Notes under the pieces: generated by a model | Told to the model about the DNA's origin: nothing | The model's input: only the letters and a program-made list of their open reading frames with translations | Databases searched by the model: none | Program-made: the position numbers and the translations under genes | Part shown: piece after piece, positions 32,196 through 43,099 of the stretch | How positions within the stretch are numbered: position 1 is the first letter of the stretch | How the letters are laid out: each line of letters begins with the position of its first letter | DNA from: an uncultured beta proteobacterium | GTDB lineage: Bacteria > Pseudomonadota > Gammaproteobacteria > Burkholderiales > Rhodocyclaceae | Length of the DNA: 64,000 bases | Direction: 5' to 3' | NCBI GenBank assembly: GCA_903908065.1 | Contig: CAIVQO010000048.1 | Coordinates: 1 to 64,000 of the forward strand

Positions 32196-32587
32196 CGCCC
32201 TGTGATTGAAACCGGGGTCTATCTTTCGTCGTTACTGTTTTTTGAAAGATTTACAGTGAGATCTTAACGAATTAAGGCGCATTACAATGAACAACTATGT
32301 CTCGCTAATTCAATACAGACAGCTTGTCCCGGCGGCCCGTGGGAGCCGCCGCCGCGAGGAGTCGTGTCAGGGGCTTTCCGCTGGCGTTGTCCGACGCTGA
32401 TGCCGGATTTTTCGGCAGCGGCTAGTTTCGCCAGCGGCCTGGCGCGACCCCACAGCAAGGGCAGCCGCAGGCCGGCGAACCCGGACCGACGGGGCTGGCT
32501 GTCAGCCAGGGCGGGATGAGCCCACGCCGTACCGTCAACGCCGACTGTTGGAAAGCCCTACCCGACGCAATGCCGCGCTTGGCGCGC
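32196..32587 (+). other. Gene-free stretch with an AT-rich start and GC-rich hairpins; possible structured RNA
   Basis: These 392 bases hold no convincing gene. The first 100 bases are AT-rich and include TACAAT at 32283-32288, a candidate -10. From about 32330 the DNA is GC-rich with inverted repeats: 7-bp CGGCGGC/GCCGCCG (32330-32336 with 32345-32351), 9-bp CCGCTGGCG/CGCCAGCGG (32378-32386 with 32429-32437) enclosing a smaller hairpin, and CGGCCT/AGGCCG (32435-32440 with 32469-32474). A 37-codon frame starting ATG at 32287 lacks protein-like features. An unrecognised RNA is possible but unproven. Confidence 0.3.
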
Positions 32588-32974
32588 TCAGGACTTGCGG
32601 TAGGGAACCAGCACAGCCTCCAGCATCGGGAAGTGCTTTTCATTGAGCGTGGCGAGCGTGCAGCCATGAATCTCAGCGCTCGCGGCAATCAATGCGTCGA
32701 TAAGCCCCGTGCCATGGCTCTTGCCGTAGTCGCGGCGCCATAGCCCGCCCAGTTTCGCAATCTCCGGTGATACTGCGAAGACTTCCATCAGGCTAAGGAA
32801 GTTGTCCAGGACCTGTCGCTCGGTGCCTTCGCGCACCCCGACGTGGAGCTCCGCAATGGTCAGCGCCGACACGCAAAGACGGCGCCGGGTCTTTCTGAGG
32901 AAAGCAACGGCATCGACCTGTCCTCGAAGGTAATCGATCAGGACATCGGTATCGAGTAGCAGCGGGGTCGCCAT
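32588..32974 (-). CDS. vapC: VapC-family PIN-domain toxin (ribonuclease)
   Basis: A 128-residue PIN-domain protein. The acidic Mg-binding residues appear at LLLDTDVLIDYLRG (Asp near residue 8), in the VSALTIAELHVGV glutamate, and in GLIDALIAASAEIHGCTLATLNEKHF. VapC toxins cleave specific RNAs such as initiator tRNA or rRNA and are held inactive by VapB. It begins 5 bases after the ribbon-helix-helix gene, as expected for a toxin-antitoxin pair. All key acidic positions appear intact. Confidence 0.9.
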   Translation of the reverse strand: MATPLLLDTDVLIDYLRGQVDAVAFLRKTRRRLCVSALTIAELHVGVREGTERQVLDNFLSLMEVFAVSPEIAKLGGLWRRDYGKSHGTGLIDALIAASAEIHGCTLATLNEKHFPMLEAVLVPYRKS

Positions 32975-32979
32975 CGGCG

Positions 32980-33222
32980 TCAGCGGGGCTCGATACGGTC
33001 AGCTTCACGCCGCACCGCCAAGAAATCCACTCTCTCGTCACCTTCTGCCCAAAGCCCGGCTGCGGCAGCAAACACCTGCCCACGATCCTTTGCCAAAGTC
33101 TGCTCGATCAGCCGATCAATGGCGGCACGGATCAATTCACTCTGGCTGCGTCCCGTGGTGCCGGCCAATACACGCAATGCCGACTGTTCCTGCTCGGTGA
33201 GGTAAATCTGGGTTCTGACCAT
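32980..33222 (-). CDS. vapB: VapB-type antitoxin with ribbon-helix-helix domain
   Basis: An 80-residue antitoxin. The N-terminal ribbon-helix-helix sequence MVRTQIYLTEQEQSALRVLAGTTGRSQSELIRAAID should bind the operator as a dimer; the C-terminal half (VFAAAAGLWAEGDERVDF) should wrap VapC. The start is set by GAGG 8 bases before ATG; an upstream in-frame ATG adds residues translated from the probable operator. Together with vapC it forms a complete type II system with likely autoregulation. Confidence 0.87.
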   Translation of the reverse strand: MVRTQIYLTEQEQSALRVLAGTTGRSQSELIRAAIDRLIEQTLAKDRGQVFAAAAGLWAEGDERVDFLAVRREADRIEPR

Positions 33223-33236
33223 AGCGACATCCTCGA

Positions 33237-33260
33237 TAATGTATATCGATGATGTATGTT
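33237..33260. promoter_or_regulatory. Candidate VapB operator
   Basis: Two ATGTAT hexamers (33239-33244 and 33252-33257) occur 13 bases apart just upstream of vapB, with a central ATCGAT palindrome. AT-rich repeats at this spot are typical of ribbon-helix-helix antitoxin operators. Pattern evidence only. Confidence 0.4.
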
Positions 33261-33273
33261 CCACTGAATTCTG

Positions 33274-34500
33274 TCAAGCCGCCTTCAGGCCGACCCGCCG
33301 TCCCATCGCCAGCACCGTGAACACCGCCAGGATCTGCAGCAGAGCCACCCCGGGAAGCACGCCGTCGCGCCCACCTGCGTCGAGCAACAGGCCGAAGGCC
33401 AGCGGCCCCAGCGCAAGGCCCACATCTAGCCCGGAATAGACAAAGCCATACACCCGGCCGAAGGCAGGTGATTCCTTGCCACCAGGCAGTGACTCGGTGG
33501 CGACGCGGCGCACCAGGAGGTCGCGCGAGGGGCCGGCGAGGCCGACACCGACGCCCACCCCCACCATCAAGGGAATCACGCTCCAGGCCGGCAGCAGACC
33601 GCTGGCGAGCACGGCGGCAAAGATCGCGGCACCCACCAGCGCCGCGCCGACGTTGCGTTCATGACTATGCACCCGCACCGCAAGGAAACCGCCTGCGACC
33701 ATGCCGGCCGCTGCGCCAAGCAAATAGCCGGTGAGCGCCGCCACGGCCGTGGCGGCGCTGATGCCGTAGATGCCGCCCAGTACCGGCACCGAGAAATTCT
33801 GCAAACCGCTGAATGCGGCGGTGATGAAGAAGAAGAACAGGAAGGCCAGCCAGATTACCGGCAGGCCGAGAAAGCCGAATACGGCCCCGCTCGCCGTGCC
33901 GCCGGCGCCGACTTTCGGCCGGTCGTCGTCCAGCAGCGGACGGGCGACCCGGAGCGCAATCACCGTCACCACCGCCACCAGCGCGGCGGCCAGCCCGGCG
34001 CCGCGCCAACCGGCCCAGGCCAGGGCGGTGCCCGAAATCGCCGCGCCCATGGCCCAGCCCAGATTGCCCGACAGGCCGTGTACCGAAAAGGCATAACCGA
34101 GACGCCCGGGCGAAACCTTCTTGTTCAGCAGCGAGAAATCCGCGGGATGGAATACCGAATTGCCGATGCCCGCGAGGACCACGGTCAGCAGCAGCATTCC
34201 GTAATTCGCCGCGAGGGCCAGCGACAACCCGGAGGCCGCCAGGAAAGCATTGCCCGCCATCAGCACCCGGCGCGCGCCGTAGCGATCGACAACCACGCCG
34301 GCCATCGCCTGGCCGACACCCGAAAGCGTGAAAAACACCGTCATCAGGAATCCGGCTTCGGTATAGCTGAATCCGAAATCTGGCATCAGCAGCGGAAACA
34401 GCGGAGGTAACAAAAGGTGAAACAGATGCGAAGTGGCATGGGCCACGCCGACCAGCGAAATCACGGCAATGTCGGCGCGTATCGGACGAGTATCAGGCAT
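33274..34500 (-). CDS. Major facilitator superfamily transporter (Fsr-like drug exporter group)
   Basis: A 408-residue inner-membrane protein with about 12 hydrophobic helices. The MFS loop motif between helices 2 and 3 is GVVVDRYGARRVLMAG, and SVFHPADFSLLNKKVSPGRLGYAFSVHGLSGNLGWAMG resembles fosmidomycin-resistance-type exporters. The substrate is unknown. The gene lies alone on the minus strand, upstream of vapBC but probably not part of that operon. Confidence 0.82.
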   Translation of the reverse strand: MPDTRPIRADIAVISLVGVAHATSHLFHLLLPPLFPLLMPDFGFSYTEAGFLMTVFFTLSGVGQAMAGVVVDRYGARRVLMAGNAFLAASGLSLALAANYGMLLLTVVLAGIGNSVFHPADFSLLNKKVSPGRLGYAFSVHGLSGNLGWAMGAAISGTALAWAGWRGAGLAAALVAVVTVIALRVARPLLDDDRPKVGAGGTASGAVFGFLGLPVIWLAFLFFFFITAAFSGLQNFSVPVLGGIYGISAATAVAALTGYLLGAAAGMVAGGFLAVRVHSHERNVGAALVGAAIFAAVLASGLLPAWSVIPLMVGVGVGVGLAGPSRDLLVRRVATESLPGGKESPAFGRVYGFVYSGLDVGLALGPLAFGLLLDAGGRDGVLPGVALLQILAVFTVLAMGRRVGLKAA

Positions 34501-34632
34501 GGATCGATGCTAACCGATATCGACGGCCGAAATATCCGCTGACACTTGCTCACAACTCGGACCAGGTCGATTTGCAAAGATGGCCGCCATGGACGACGCA
34601 GGGGCGCCGCCCGACAAACCGAGGAGAAGGAC

Positions 34633-35193
34633 ATGAAAGTAAGGACCATGCAATCCAGCCTGATCGCCGCCGGCCTGTTGGCGCTGGTCGCCATTGTTCC
34701 CGCCGCGCAGGCGCAGGACAACCGCTCGGACTGGCGCCAGGACACCCGCGAGATCCGCCAGGATCGCCGCGAACTGCGCAACGACTACCGCGAACTGCAG
34801 GCCGATCGCGCCGACTATGCCCGCGCCCGGGCCAATGGCGATGTGCAGGGCATGCGCCGCGAACGCAACGAGATACGCCAGGACATGGCTGAAATCCGCC
34901 GCGACCGCGCCGAACTGCGCCACGACCTGCGCGAGCGCCGGCAGGACAGTCAGCATGCCAGCTGGAACGACGAGCGCCGTCAGCACTGGAACGAGCAGCG
35001 AAACGATCGCGTCGAGCATCGTCGCGAAGCCTGGCAGGACCACCACCGGAATTCCGGAATCCGCTCCACTGGCTGGAACGGTAGTTCCGGCAGCGCCGCC
35101 AACGCAGGAACGACGGGGGCCACCGGGAGCAATGGCAACAACGGACGCCACCTCGGCTGGCAGATCGGGCGCGGCAATCCCCACGGCAGCTGA
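34633..35193 (+). CDS. Secreted Arg/Gln/Asp-rich coiled-coil repeat protein of unknown function
   Basis: A 186-residue protein with a clear signal peptide (MKVRTMQSSLIAAGLLALVAIVPAAQAQ, cleavage after AQA). It is followed by a highly charged helical region of seven-residue repeats of the type R-Q-D-x-R-E-L/I (for example REIRQDRRELRNDYREL) from about 35 to 115. The tail is rich in Gly, Ser and Asn. GAGGAGAAGG precedes the start. Family unrecognised. The architecture resembles the lysine-rich protein at 52.7 kb. A periplasmic stress or polyanion-binding role is only a guess. Confidence 0.75.
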   Translation: MKVRTMQSSLIAAGLLALVAIVPAAQAQDNRSDWRQDTREIRQDRRELRNDYRELQADRADYARARANGDVQGMRRERNEIRQDMAEIRRDRAELRHDLRERRQDSQHASWNDERRQHWNEQRNDRVEHRREAWQDHHRNSGIRSTGWNGSSGSAANAGTTGATGSNGNNGRHLGWQIGRGNPHGS

Positions 35194-35307
35194 GCGAAGA
35201 ATGAACACAAGGTGGTTCGCCGGCGCGGCGTCCCACCTTGAGCTGCCCCTTCAGCAGGCATCGGCAGGGAATCGACACGGGTTTGCGCCGGGTGCTACAT
35301 TCTGCGC

Positions 35308-36394
35308 ATGAAGTCCGCCCCCTTCAGTACCCGGCACGCATGGTTGATTCTGCTGCAGTTCCTCAGCCTGCCGCTGCTTGGCCATGCCCTTGGCATCGCC
35401 ACGGGCCATGCCGCGCTGGCTAACCTGCTGACGCCGTTCTGGGTCTTCGTCGTCTTTCCCCTGCTCGATACCTGGATCGGCCGCGACACGCGCAACCCGG
35501 CGCCGGCGGCCGAGGCCGACCTGGCCGCGGACCGCTCCTGGCGCCTGCTGCCTCTGGCGGCCCTGCCCGCCCATGCGGCGATGCTGGCCTGGGCGGCGCC
35601 GCACTTCGCCGGCATGCTCGAAACGCAAGCGCTCGCCGCGCTGGAGCTGGCGCTCGCGGTCGGCATCGTCGGCGGCGCCATCGGCATCACCTTCGCCCAC
35701 GAACTGATCCACAAGCCGACGGCGCTCGAGCGCAATGCCGGCGGCGTCTTGCTGGCGCTGGTGGCCTACGGCGGCTTCAAGGTCGAGCACATTTTCGGCC
35801 ACCACGTCGACGTAGCCACGCCGCGCGATACATCAACCGCACGTCTGGGCCAGTCGGCCTATGCCTTCCTGCTGCGCTCGTTTCTCCTCAACCCGCTGCG
35901 TGCGTGGCACCTCGCCGGCGAGCGCATGAAAGCGCGCGGGCTCCCGCCCTGGCACTGGCGCAACGAGATGTATCTGTGGCACGGCCTGACGCTGCTGTTC
36001 GCGGCGGGCATGGCAGCCTGGCTGGGAACGGCGGGCCTGGTCTTCTTCGCGCTGCAGGCCTTCGTCGCCATCGCCCTGCTGGAGCTGGTGAATTACATCG
36101 AGCACTACGGCCTCGAGCGCCGCCGCCTGCCCGACGGCCGCTACGAGCGCGTGACGCCCCGCCATTCGTGGAACGACAGCCACAGGCTGTCCAACCTGGC
36201 GCTGCTCAACCTGCAGCGCCACTCCGACCACCATGCCTACGCCGCGCGCCGCTACCAGTTGCTGCGCCACCACGACGAGGCGCCGCAGCTGCCCGGCGGC
36301 TATGCCTCGCTGGTGCTGCTGGCCTTGGTGCCGCCGCTGTGGCGGCGCTTCATGGATCCGCGCGTAGCGGCCTGGAAGGCCGCCACGGGCGAAC

Positions 36395-36408
<14 letters not shown>
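35308..36408 (+). CDS. alkB: AlkB-type alkane 1-monooxygenase (integral-membrane di-iron hydroxylase)
   Basis: A 366-residue membrane enzyme that hydroxylates terminal methyl groups of alkanes or related chains. The histidine boxes are HELIHK (131-136), EHIFGHH (160-166) and LQRHSDHH (302-309), and the AlkB-specific NYIEHYGL is at about 262-269. About six hydrophobic helices surround them. Several related families (xylene monooxygenase, short-chain hydroxylases) share these boxes, so alkane is the likely but not proven substrate. No rubredoxin or rubredoxin reductase gene is adjacent. It overlaps the convergent clpB by 14 bases. Confidence 0.88.
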
Positions 36409-38974
<2,566 letters not shown>

Positions 38975-39041
38975 GGCGTCAGCCCCAAAGAATTAGCAAT
39001 GGGCTGAACATGGTGATTGTGGCCGGAATTTCAATCCGCGG

Positions 39042-40025
39042 CTATTTGCGCCCCTGCTGGCTCTGGTAATACACCACCTTGCGCGCCCGCATCACCTCGC
39101 CCAGCGGGCGATGCTCGGCCAGCGCAACCCAGGGATCGAAGGCAGCCGCCTCGACCTGCTCGGCAAGGCGGCGCCCCTCGCTCGACGAATGATCCTGGGG
39201 AGGAAGCGTCAGCACCCCGACTGTCACATAAGGCGCAACATCCTCGGGCCAATCCACCGAGGCATCCTCGATCGGCGTTCGCCGTTCGTCGACGAAGAAC
39301 TGAAGCTGAAGTTCGAAGCGCAGGGCATCGAGCGCCAGGCGCCGCATGAAATCCCCCGCCCAGTCGCCGGATGCCCCGGGGCGCGGTTCGCTGCTGGCGC
39401 GGAGCAGGCGCACCCGCGCGGCATAGGGTCCGCAGGCGATCGGCGCCGCCGAATGGAAGTTCTCCGTGGCGAAGCCGGTAAAGGGCCGCTTGAAGGTGGC
39501 CCCCAGCCGCTTCATCATACCCATCGCGCCGAATACGCCGTAGCGGCGGAACAGATAGCCCAACAGCGCGCCCGGCCCGGCCACCAGATGCTTTGCGAGG
39601 CCGACGAATTCGTCGGCGCCGGCGAAGGCAAAGGCCGGATGGTTGATCAGCAGGAAGTCCTGCGCATCGGTCGCCCCCGAACCCAGTGCGCCGGGTCCGC
39701 TGACGCCGCGCAACTTGATGGCAAACCCGCGGACATCAGGCTTGTGATCGGCCTGGCGGTCGGGCCCGCCATTGGACACGCGCACCCATGCTTCGAATTC
39801 GGCGGGACGGGCAAACACGCCCTGGGCAGCATGCGCAGGCAGGCCACCGAGCACTTCGAACCGCCCGCGCAAGCCGAGCTGCTGCTTGCGGTGCAGCGCC
39901 CGCCCCTTGCCGTAGCGCTCCGACTTGCGCGCCTGGATCGCAGCAAAATCCCGCGCATAGCCGGCGTGGCGCTCGGCCTCGTCGGCGCCGACGCGTTCTT
40001 TCCAATCCGTGCTGGGATTCGCCAT
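39042..40025 (-). CDS. Catalase-family (heme-dependent) protein, short form
   Basis: A 327-residue protein related to the catalase fold but shorter than true catalases (about 480 or more). GRALHRKQQLGLRGRFEVLGG aligns with the catalase distal-histidine region, and DFLLINHPAFAFA with the conserved asparagine region. RGFAIKLRGVSGPG is also family-like. The proximal heme-ligand motif (R-x-F-x-Y) is not seen near the C-terminus, so normal catalase activity is doubtful; a peroxidase or fatty-acid hydroperoxide role is possible. The stop of this gene is 67 bases from the clpB start, and a DUF1304 gene lies just upstream on the same strand. Confidence 0.72.
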   Translation of the reverse strand: MANPSTDWKERVGADEAERHAGYARDFAAIQARKSERYGKGRALHRKQQLGLRGRFEVLGGLPAHAAQGVFARPAEFEAWVRVSNGGPDRQADHKPDVRGFAIKLRGVSGPGALGSGATDAQDFLLINHPAFAFAGADEFVGLAKHLVAGPGALLGYLFRRYGVFGAMGMMKRLGATFKRPFTGFATENFHSAAPIACGPYAARVRLLRASSEPRPGASGDWAGDFMRRLALDALRFELQLQFFVDERRTPIEDASVDWPEDVAPYVTVGVLTLPPQDHSSSEGRRLAEQVEAAAFDPWVALAEHRPLGEVMRARKVVYYQSQQGRK

Positions 40026-40034
40026 GAACGCTCC

Positions 40035-40394
40035 TCAGGCCAGCAACAGGGCCAGCAAGGCGAGCAGCGCCGGCCCCGCCTGCAGGTAAAGGATGCGCAT
40101 CTTGACCGTGAGGCCGCCGTAGATGCCGGCGACGATCACGCAGGCAAGGAAGAACATCTGGATATGGACGCCCGCCGTCCCCGGGTAAGCAAGCCCCCAC
40201 AGCAGGCCGGCGGCGAGGAAGCCGTTGTAGAGCCCCTGGTTGGCCGCCAGCACCTTGGAATCCTCCGCCTTCTGCGCCGTGTTGCCGAAAATCTTCAGGC
40301 CCTTGGGCGTGGTCCACAGGAACATTTCGAGGTAGAGGAAATACAGATGCTCGAGGGCGACCAAACCGACCAGCGCAGCAGCGAGAAGCTTCAT
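40035..40394 (-). CDS. DUF1304 family small membrane protein
   Basis: A 119-residue protein with about four hydrophobic helices and the DUF1304 signature region LVALEHLYFLYLEMFLW, NTAQKAEDSKVLAANQGLYNGFLAAGL. Function is unknown in the family. The catalase-family gene follows 9 bases after its stop, so the two are likely co-transcribed. Divergent from the phasin gene. Confidence 0.8.
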   Translation of the reverse strand: MKLLAAALVGLVALEHLYFLYLEMFLWTTPKGLKIFGNTAQKAEDSKVLAANQGLYNGFLAAGLLWGLAYPGTAGVHIQMFFLACVIVAGIYGGLTVKMRILYLQAGPALLALLALLLA

Positions 40395-40483
40395 GTTCGA
40401 TCCTTTGCCATGTCAAACGAGTTTGGCAAGTATCCGCCACGTAAGCTTGTGACACAACAGTTTTGACGGAACCGGTGCAGGTT

Positions 40484-40526
40484 TGACCTAGGTCAGGGTA
40501 CCGTAAGCCATTGGTGCTACGATAAA
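40484..40526 (+). promoter_or_regulatory. Candidate FNR/CRP-family site and promoter for the phasin gene
   Basis: A perfect 12-base palindrome TGACCTAGGTCA (40484-40495), preceded by T, reads like FNR/DNR-type boxes (TTGAC-N4-GTCA). A GATAAA -10-like hexamer at 40521-40526 would put the start of transcription near 40532, so the palindrome centre sits close to -42, the usual class II activator position. Pattern and spacing only. Confidence 0.4.
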
Positions 40527-40556
40527 ACTTTCGAATCAACCTACAGGAGAAGGATC

Positions 40557-41073
40557 ATGGCAGGCAAAGTTGAACAATTCAGCGAACTGCAACGCAAGAA
40601 CATGGAAGCCGCCATGCGCCTGGCACAGCTTTCGATCGAAAACTCGCAGCGCATCATGGCCCTGCAAAACGAACTGGCCAAGGAAATGTTCCAGGCCGGC
40701 GTCGAGAACGCCAAGGCGCAAACCACTGCCCGCGATCCCCAGGCGCTGATGCAGCTGCGCACCCAGTACGCTCAGGAAACCACCCAGCGCATGGTCGAAG
40801 CCGCGCAGCAGGTCGCCGAGATCGGCAACAGCGCCCGTGCCGAATTCGCGCGCCTGATCACCGAGCAACTCGCCTCCGGCAGCCAGGACATGGCCGAATC
40901 CCTCCAGGCCTTCCTGAAGAACTTGCCCGGCCAGACGCCGAACATGATGGAGTCCTTCCAGCAGGCGATCGCCACCGCCAACCAGGCTTTCGACCAGATC
41001 GCCAAGACCTCCACCGCCGCCATGAACAGCGTCGGCGAGTCGGTCAAGAAGGCCAGCGCCAAGCGCAAGTTAG
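40557..41073 (+). CDS. phaP: Phasin (PHA granule-associated protein), reading frame lacking its expected stop
   Basis: About 171 residues of a typical phasin coat PHA granules. The N-terminus MAGKVEQFSELQRKNMEAAMRLAQ and amphipathic helices (NSQRIMALQNELAKEMFQAGVENAKAQ, DPQALMQLRTQYAQETTQRMVEAAQQVAEIGN) match the family. The normal end would be ...SAKRK, and TAG occurs at 41071-41073 but one base out of frame. As written, the frame continues to base 41672, antisense to moaE, and passes a strong terminator without a stop. A single T deletion at 41070-41071 would restore the stop. This points to a sequencing error, a recent frameshift, or a real non-stop message. AGGAGAAGG precedes the ATG. Confidence 0.85.
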
Positions 41074-41100
41074 AAACAATCAGGGAGGAGGAGCCCCCCG

Positions 41101-41134
41101 ACGGCTGGCCGCGCAAGCGGTCAGCCGTTTTTTT
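41101..41134 (+). terminator. Rho-independent terminator after the phasin gene
   Basis: Stem ACGGCTGGCCGC / GCGGTCAGCCGT (12 pairs, one G-U) with loop GCAA, followed by seven T. It overlaps the last codons of the convergent moaE. Confidence 0.9.
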
Positions 41135-41621
41135 GGGTGTCGCCAGGCGCCGGCGCAGACCAGCGGTCCGCCGCCGCGTCGTCGCTCTCGCGCGCGTCGA
41201 CCCAGCGGCCGCCGGCCGGTGTCTCTTCCTTCTTCCAGAAGGGGGCGCGCGTTTTCAGGTAATCCATGATGAATTCGCAGGCGGCGAAGGCATCGCCGCG
41301 ATGCGCCGAGGCCGCACCGACGAAGACAATGCGATCGCCGGGCAAAAGGCGGCCGATGCGGTGGATGACGCGGACCCCGAGCAGCGACCATCGCCCTTCG
41401 GCCTCGGCGACGATATCCTGCAAGGCCTTCTCGGTCATGCCGGGGTAATGTTCGAGCGTCATCGCCTGCACGGCGCCTGCATCGACGTTCGCACCGGCGG
41501 CCTTGTCGGCGCGCACCAGGCCGACGAAACTGGCCACGGCGCCGACGTCGTCACGCCCGGCGGAGAGCGCGGCAATCTCGGCGCCGGCATCGAAATCAGC
41601 CTGCTGGACGCTGACCGACAT
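41121..41621 (-). CDS. moaE: Molybdopterin synthase catalytic subunit MoaE
   Basis: A 166-residue large subunit of molybdopterin synthase, which with thiocarboxylated MoaD inserts sulfur into cyclic pyranopterin monophosphate. Family motifs include GAVASFVGLVRADKAAG, TLEHYPGMTEKAL, HRIGRLLPGDRIVFVGAASAHRGDAF and the catalytic lysine region DYLKTRAPFWKKE. The C-terminal 20 or so residues are an extra charged tail. It follows moaD immediately (one base between). Confidence 0.95.
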   Translation of the reverse strand: MSVSVQQADFDAGAEIAALSAGRDDVGAVASFVGLVRADKAAGANVDAGAVQAMTLEHYPGMTEKALQDIVAEAEGRWSLLGVRVIHRIGRLLPGDRIVFVGAASAHRGDAFAACEFIMDYLKTRAPFWKKEETPAGGRWVDARESDDAAADRWSAPAPGDTQKNG

Positions 41622-41622
41622 G

Positions 41623-41877
41623 TCAGCCTCCGGTTACCGGCGGAAAGAAAGCCACTTCGTCCCCATCCTTGATCGCGGCATCGAAGCCAACCATCTGCTG
41701 ATTAACTGCAACGCGCAGGTTCTTCGTGCCTGCCAGGGCCGACCAGGGTTCACCGCGTGCGGCAAGGAAATCGCGTAAGCCGGCAACCGTGGCCACCCCG
41801 GGCGGTAGCGGCAGGCTTTCCCGCCCGCTGCCCAGCGCCTCGCGCAGGCCGGCAAAAAATAGCACCGTGACGTTCAT
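41623..41877 (-). CDS. moaD: Molybdopterin synthase sulfur-carrier subunit MoaD
   Basis: An 84-residue ubiquitin-like sulfur carrier. It ends in the essential GG (FFPPVTGG), whose terminal glycine is thiocarboxylated. The hydrophobic core segment LRVAVNQQMVGFDAAIKDGDEVAFFPP is typical. Start at ATG 41877; a TTG one codon upstream is possible. It lies between moeA and moaE in the Moco operon. Confidence 0.94.
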   Translation of the reverse strand: MNVTVLFFAGLREALGSGRESLPLPPGVATVAGLRDFLAARGEPWSALAGTKNLRVAVNQQMVGFDAAIKDGDEVAFFPPVTGG

Positions 41878-41884
41878 CAATTAA

Positions 41885-43099
41885 CTATAGCAGTTCCGAA
41901 AAAGGCAGGAACCGCACCATATCACCGGAGCGGATGGCGTGGCGCGGCGGGTTGTCGATCAGGCCGTCGGCCCAGGTGCAGGAGGTCAGCACGCCGGAAC
42001 TCTGGTTGGCAAACAGGTCCAACCCACCGGTTTCGTTGATCCGTGCGCGCAGGAATTCGCGACGCGGATCGCCCTTGAAATCGAAGTCGGCCTGCATCCC
42101 GCGCGCGCGCGGCCGCAATTCGGACGCGCCCTGGCACTTGAGTATGAAAGGCCGCACCAGCATCAGGAAGGTGACGAAGCTCGACACCGGATTTCCAGGC
42201 AAGCCAATGAAGGCGGCCTGCCCCTCGCCGCCGGGGCGGCGCACGCTGCCGAAGGCCAGCGGCTTGCCCGGCTTGATGGCGATCTTCCACAAGTCGAGCG
42301 AACCCTCAGCTTCGACCGCGGGCTTGACGTGGTCCTCCTCACCGACCGAGACGCCGCCGCTGGTCAGGATCAGGTCATTGCCGGCCGCTGCTTCGCGTAA
42401 GGCCGCGCGCGTCGCCTCGCGCGTATCCGGCACGATGCCGAGGTCGGCCACCTCGCAGCCCAGGCCTTCGAGCAGGGCGCGCAGAGTGTAGCGGTTGGAG
42501 TTATAGATGCCGCCAGGCTTGAGCGGCTCGCCCGGCATCGCCAGTTCGTCGCCGGTGGAAAACAGCGCCACGCGCAGCCGGCGGAACACGCTCAACCGCG
42601 CCGCGCCCACCGAGGCGGCGACGCCGACATGGGCGGCATCGAGGCGCGTGCCGGCGGCCAGCACTTCGGCCCCGGCGGCGATGTCTTCGCCGCGGCGGCG
42701 GATCCATTCGCCCTCGTGCGGCACATGGTTCACGACGATGGAGTCGCCCTCCACCGCGCATAGTTCCTGCATCACCACGGCATCGGCGCCGGCCGGCACC
42801 GGTGCGCCGGTGAAGATGCGTGCCGCCGTCCCCGGTGCCAGCCTATGGCCGACACTGCCGGCCGGGATACGCTGGGCCACGGCGAGCCGCGCGCCGGCGG
42901 TGCTTACGTCGGCGCAGCGCAGCGCATAACCGTCCATCGAGGTATTGTCCAGCGGCGGCACATCGATCGCGGAACGTAGGCCCTCGGCGAGCACGCGGCC
43001 GGCCGCCGCGTAGGTCGCCACGACCTCGGTGGCGGTGACTGGCACCGCACCAGCCAGCAGGCGCGCCAGCGCCTCGTCGTAATCAAGCATCCCGCTCAT
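41885..43099 (-). CDS. moeA: Molybdopterin molybdenumtransferase MoeA
   Basis: A 404-residue enzyme that inserts molybdate into adenylylated molybdopterin. Conserved segments: VPPLDNTSMDGYALR, IFTGAPVPAGADAVVMQE, STGDELAMPGEPLKPGGIYNSN, LILTSGGVSVGEEDHV and LPGNPVSSFVTF. These cover the MoeA/gephyrin fold (domains I-IV). Its start overlaps the mobB stop (ATGA). It works with MoaD/MoaE encoded downstream. Confidence 0.96.
   Translation of the reverse strand: MSGMLDYDEALARLLAGAVPVTATEVVATYAAAGRVLAEGLRSAIDVPPLDNTSMDGYALRCADVSTAGARLAVAQRIPAGSVGHRLAPGTAARIFTGAPVPAGADAVVMQELCAVEGDSIVVNHVPHEGEWIRRRGEDIAAGAEVLAAGTRLDAAHVGVAASVGAARLSVFRRLRVALFSTGDELAMPGEPLKPGGIYNSNRYTLRALLEGLGCEVADLGIVPDTREATRAALREAAAGNDLILTSGGVSVGEEDHVKPAVEAEGSLDLWKIAIKPGKPLAFGSVRRPGGEGQAAFIGLPGNPVSSFVTFLMLVRPFILKCQGASELRPRARGMQADFDFKGDPRREFLRARINETGGLDLFANQSSGVLTSCTWADGLIDNPPRHAIRSGDMVRFLPFSELL

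Noticed and set aside
32260-32310. Possible dif-like recombination site in the AT-rich patch
   Set aside because: The arms do not match XerC/XerD half-sites well enough on either side.
32287-32400. 37-codon plus-strand small frame with a weak upstream AAGG
   Set aside because: The translated sequence is arginine-rich and looks like translated GC-rich hairpin DNA; the spacing to AAGG is long.
41073-41672. Continuation of the phasin frame as real coding sequence
   Set aside because: It is antisense to moaE, lies past a strong terminator and has no phasin-like features.
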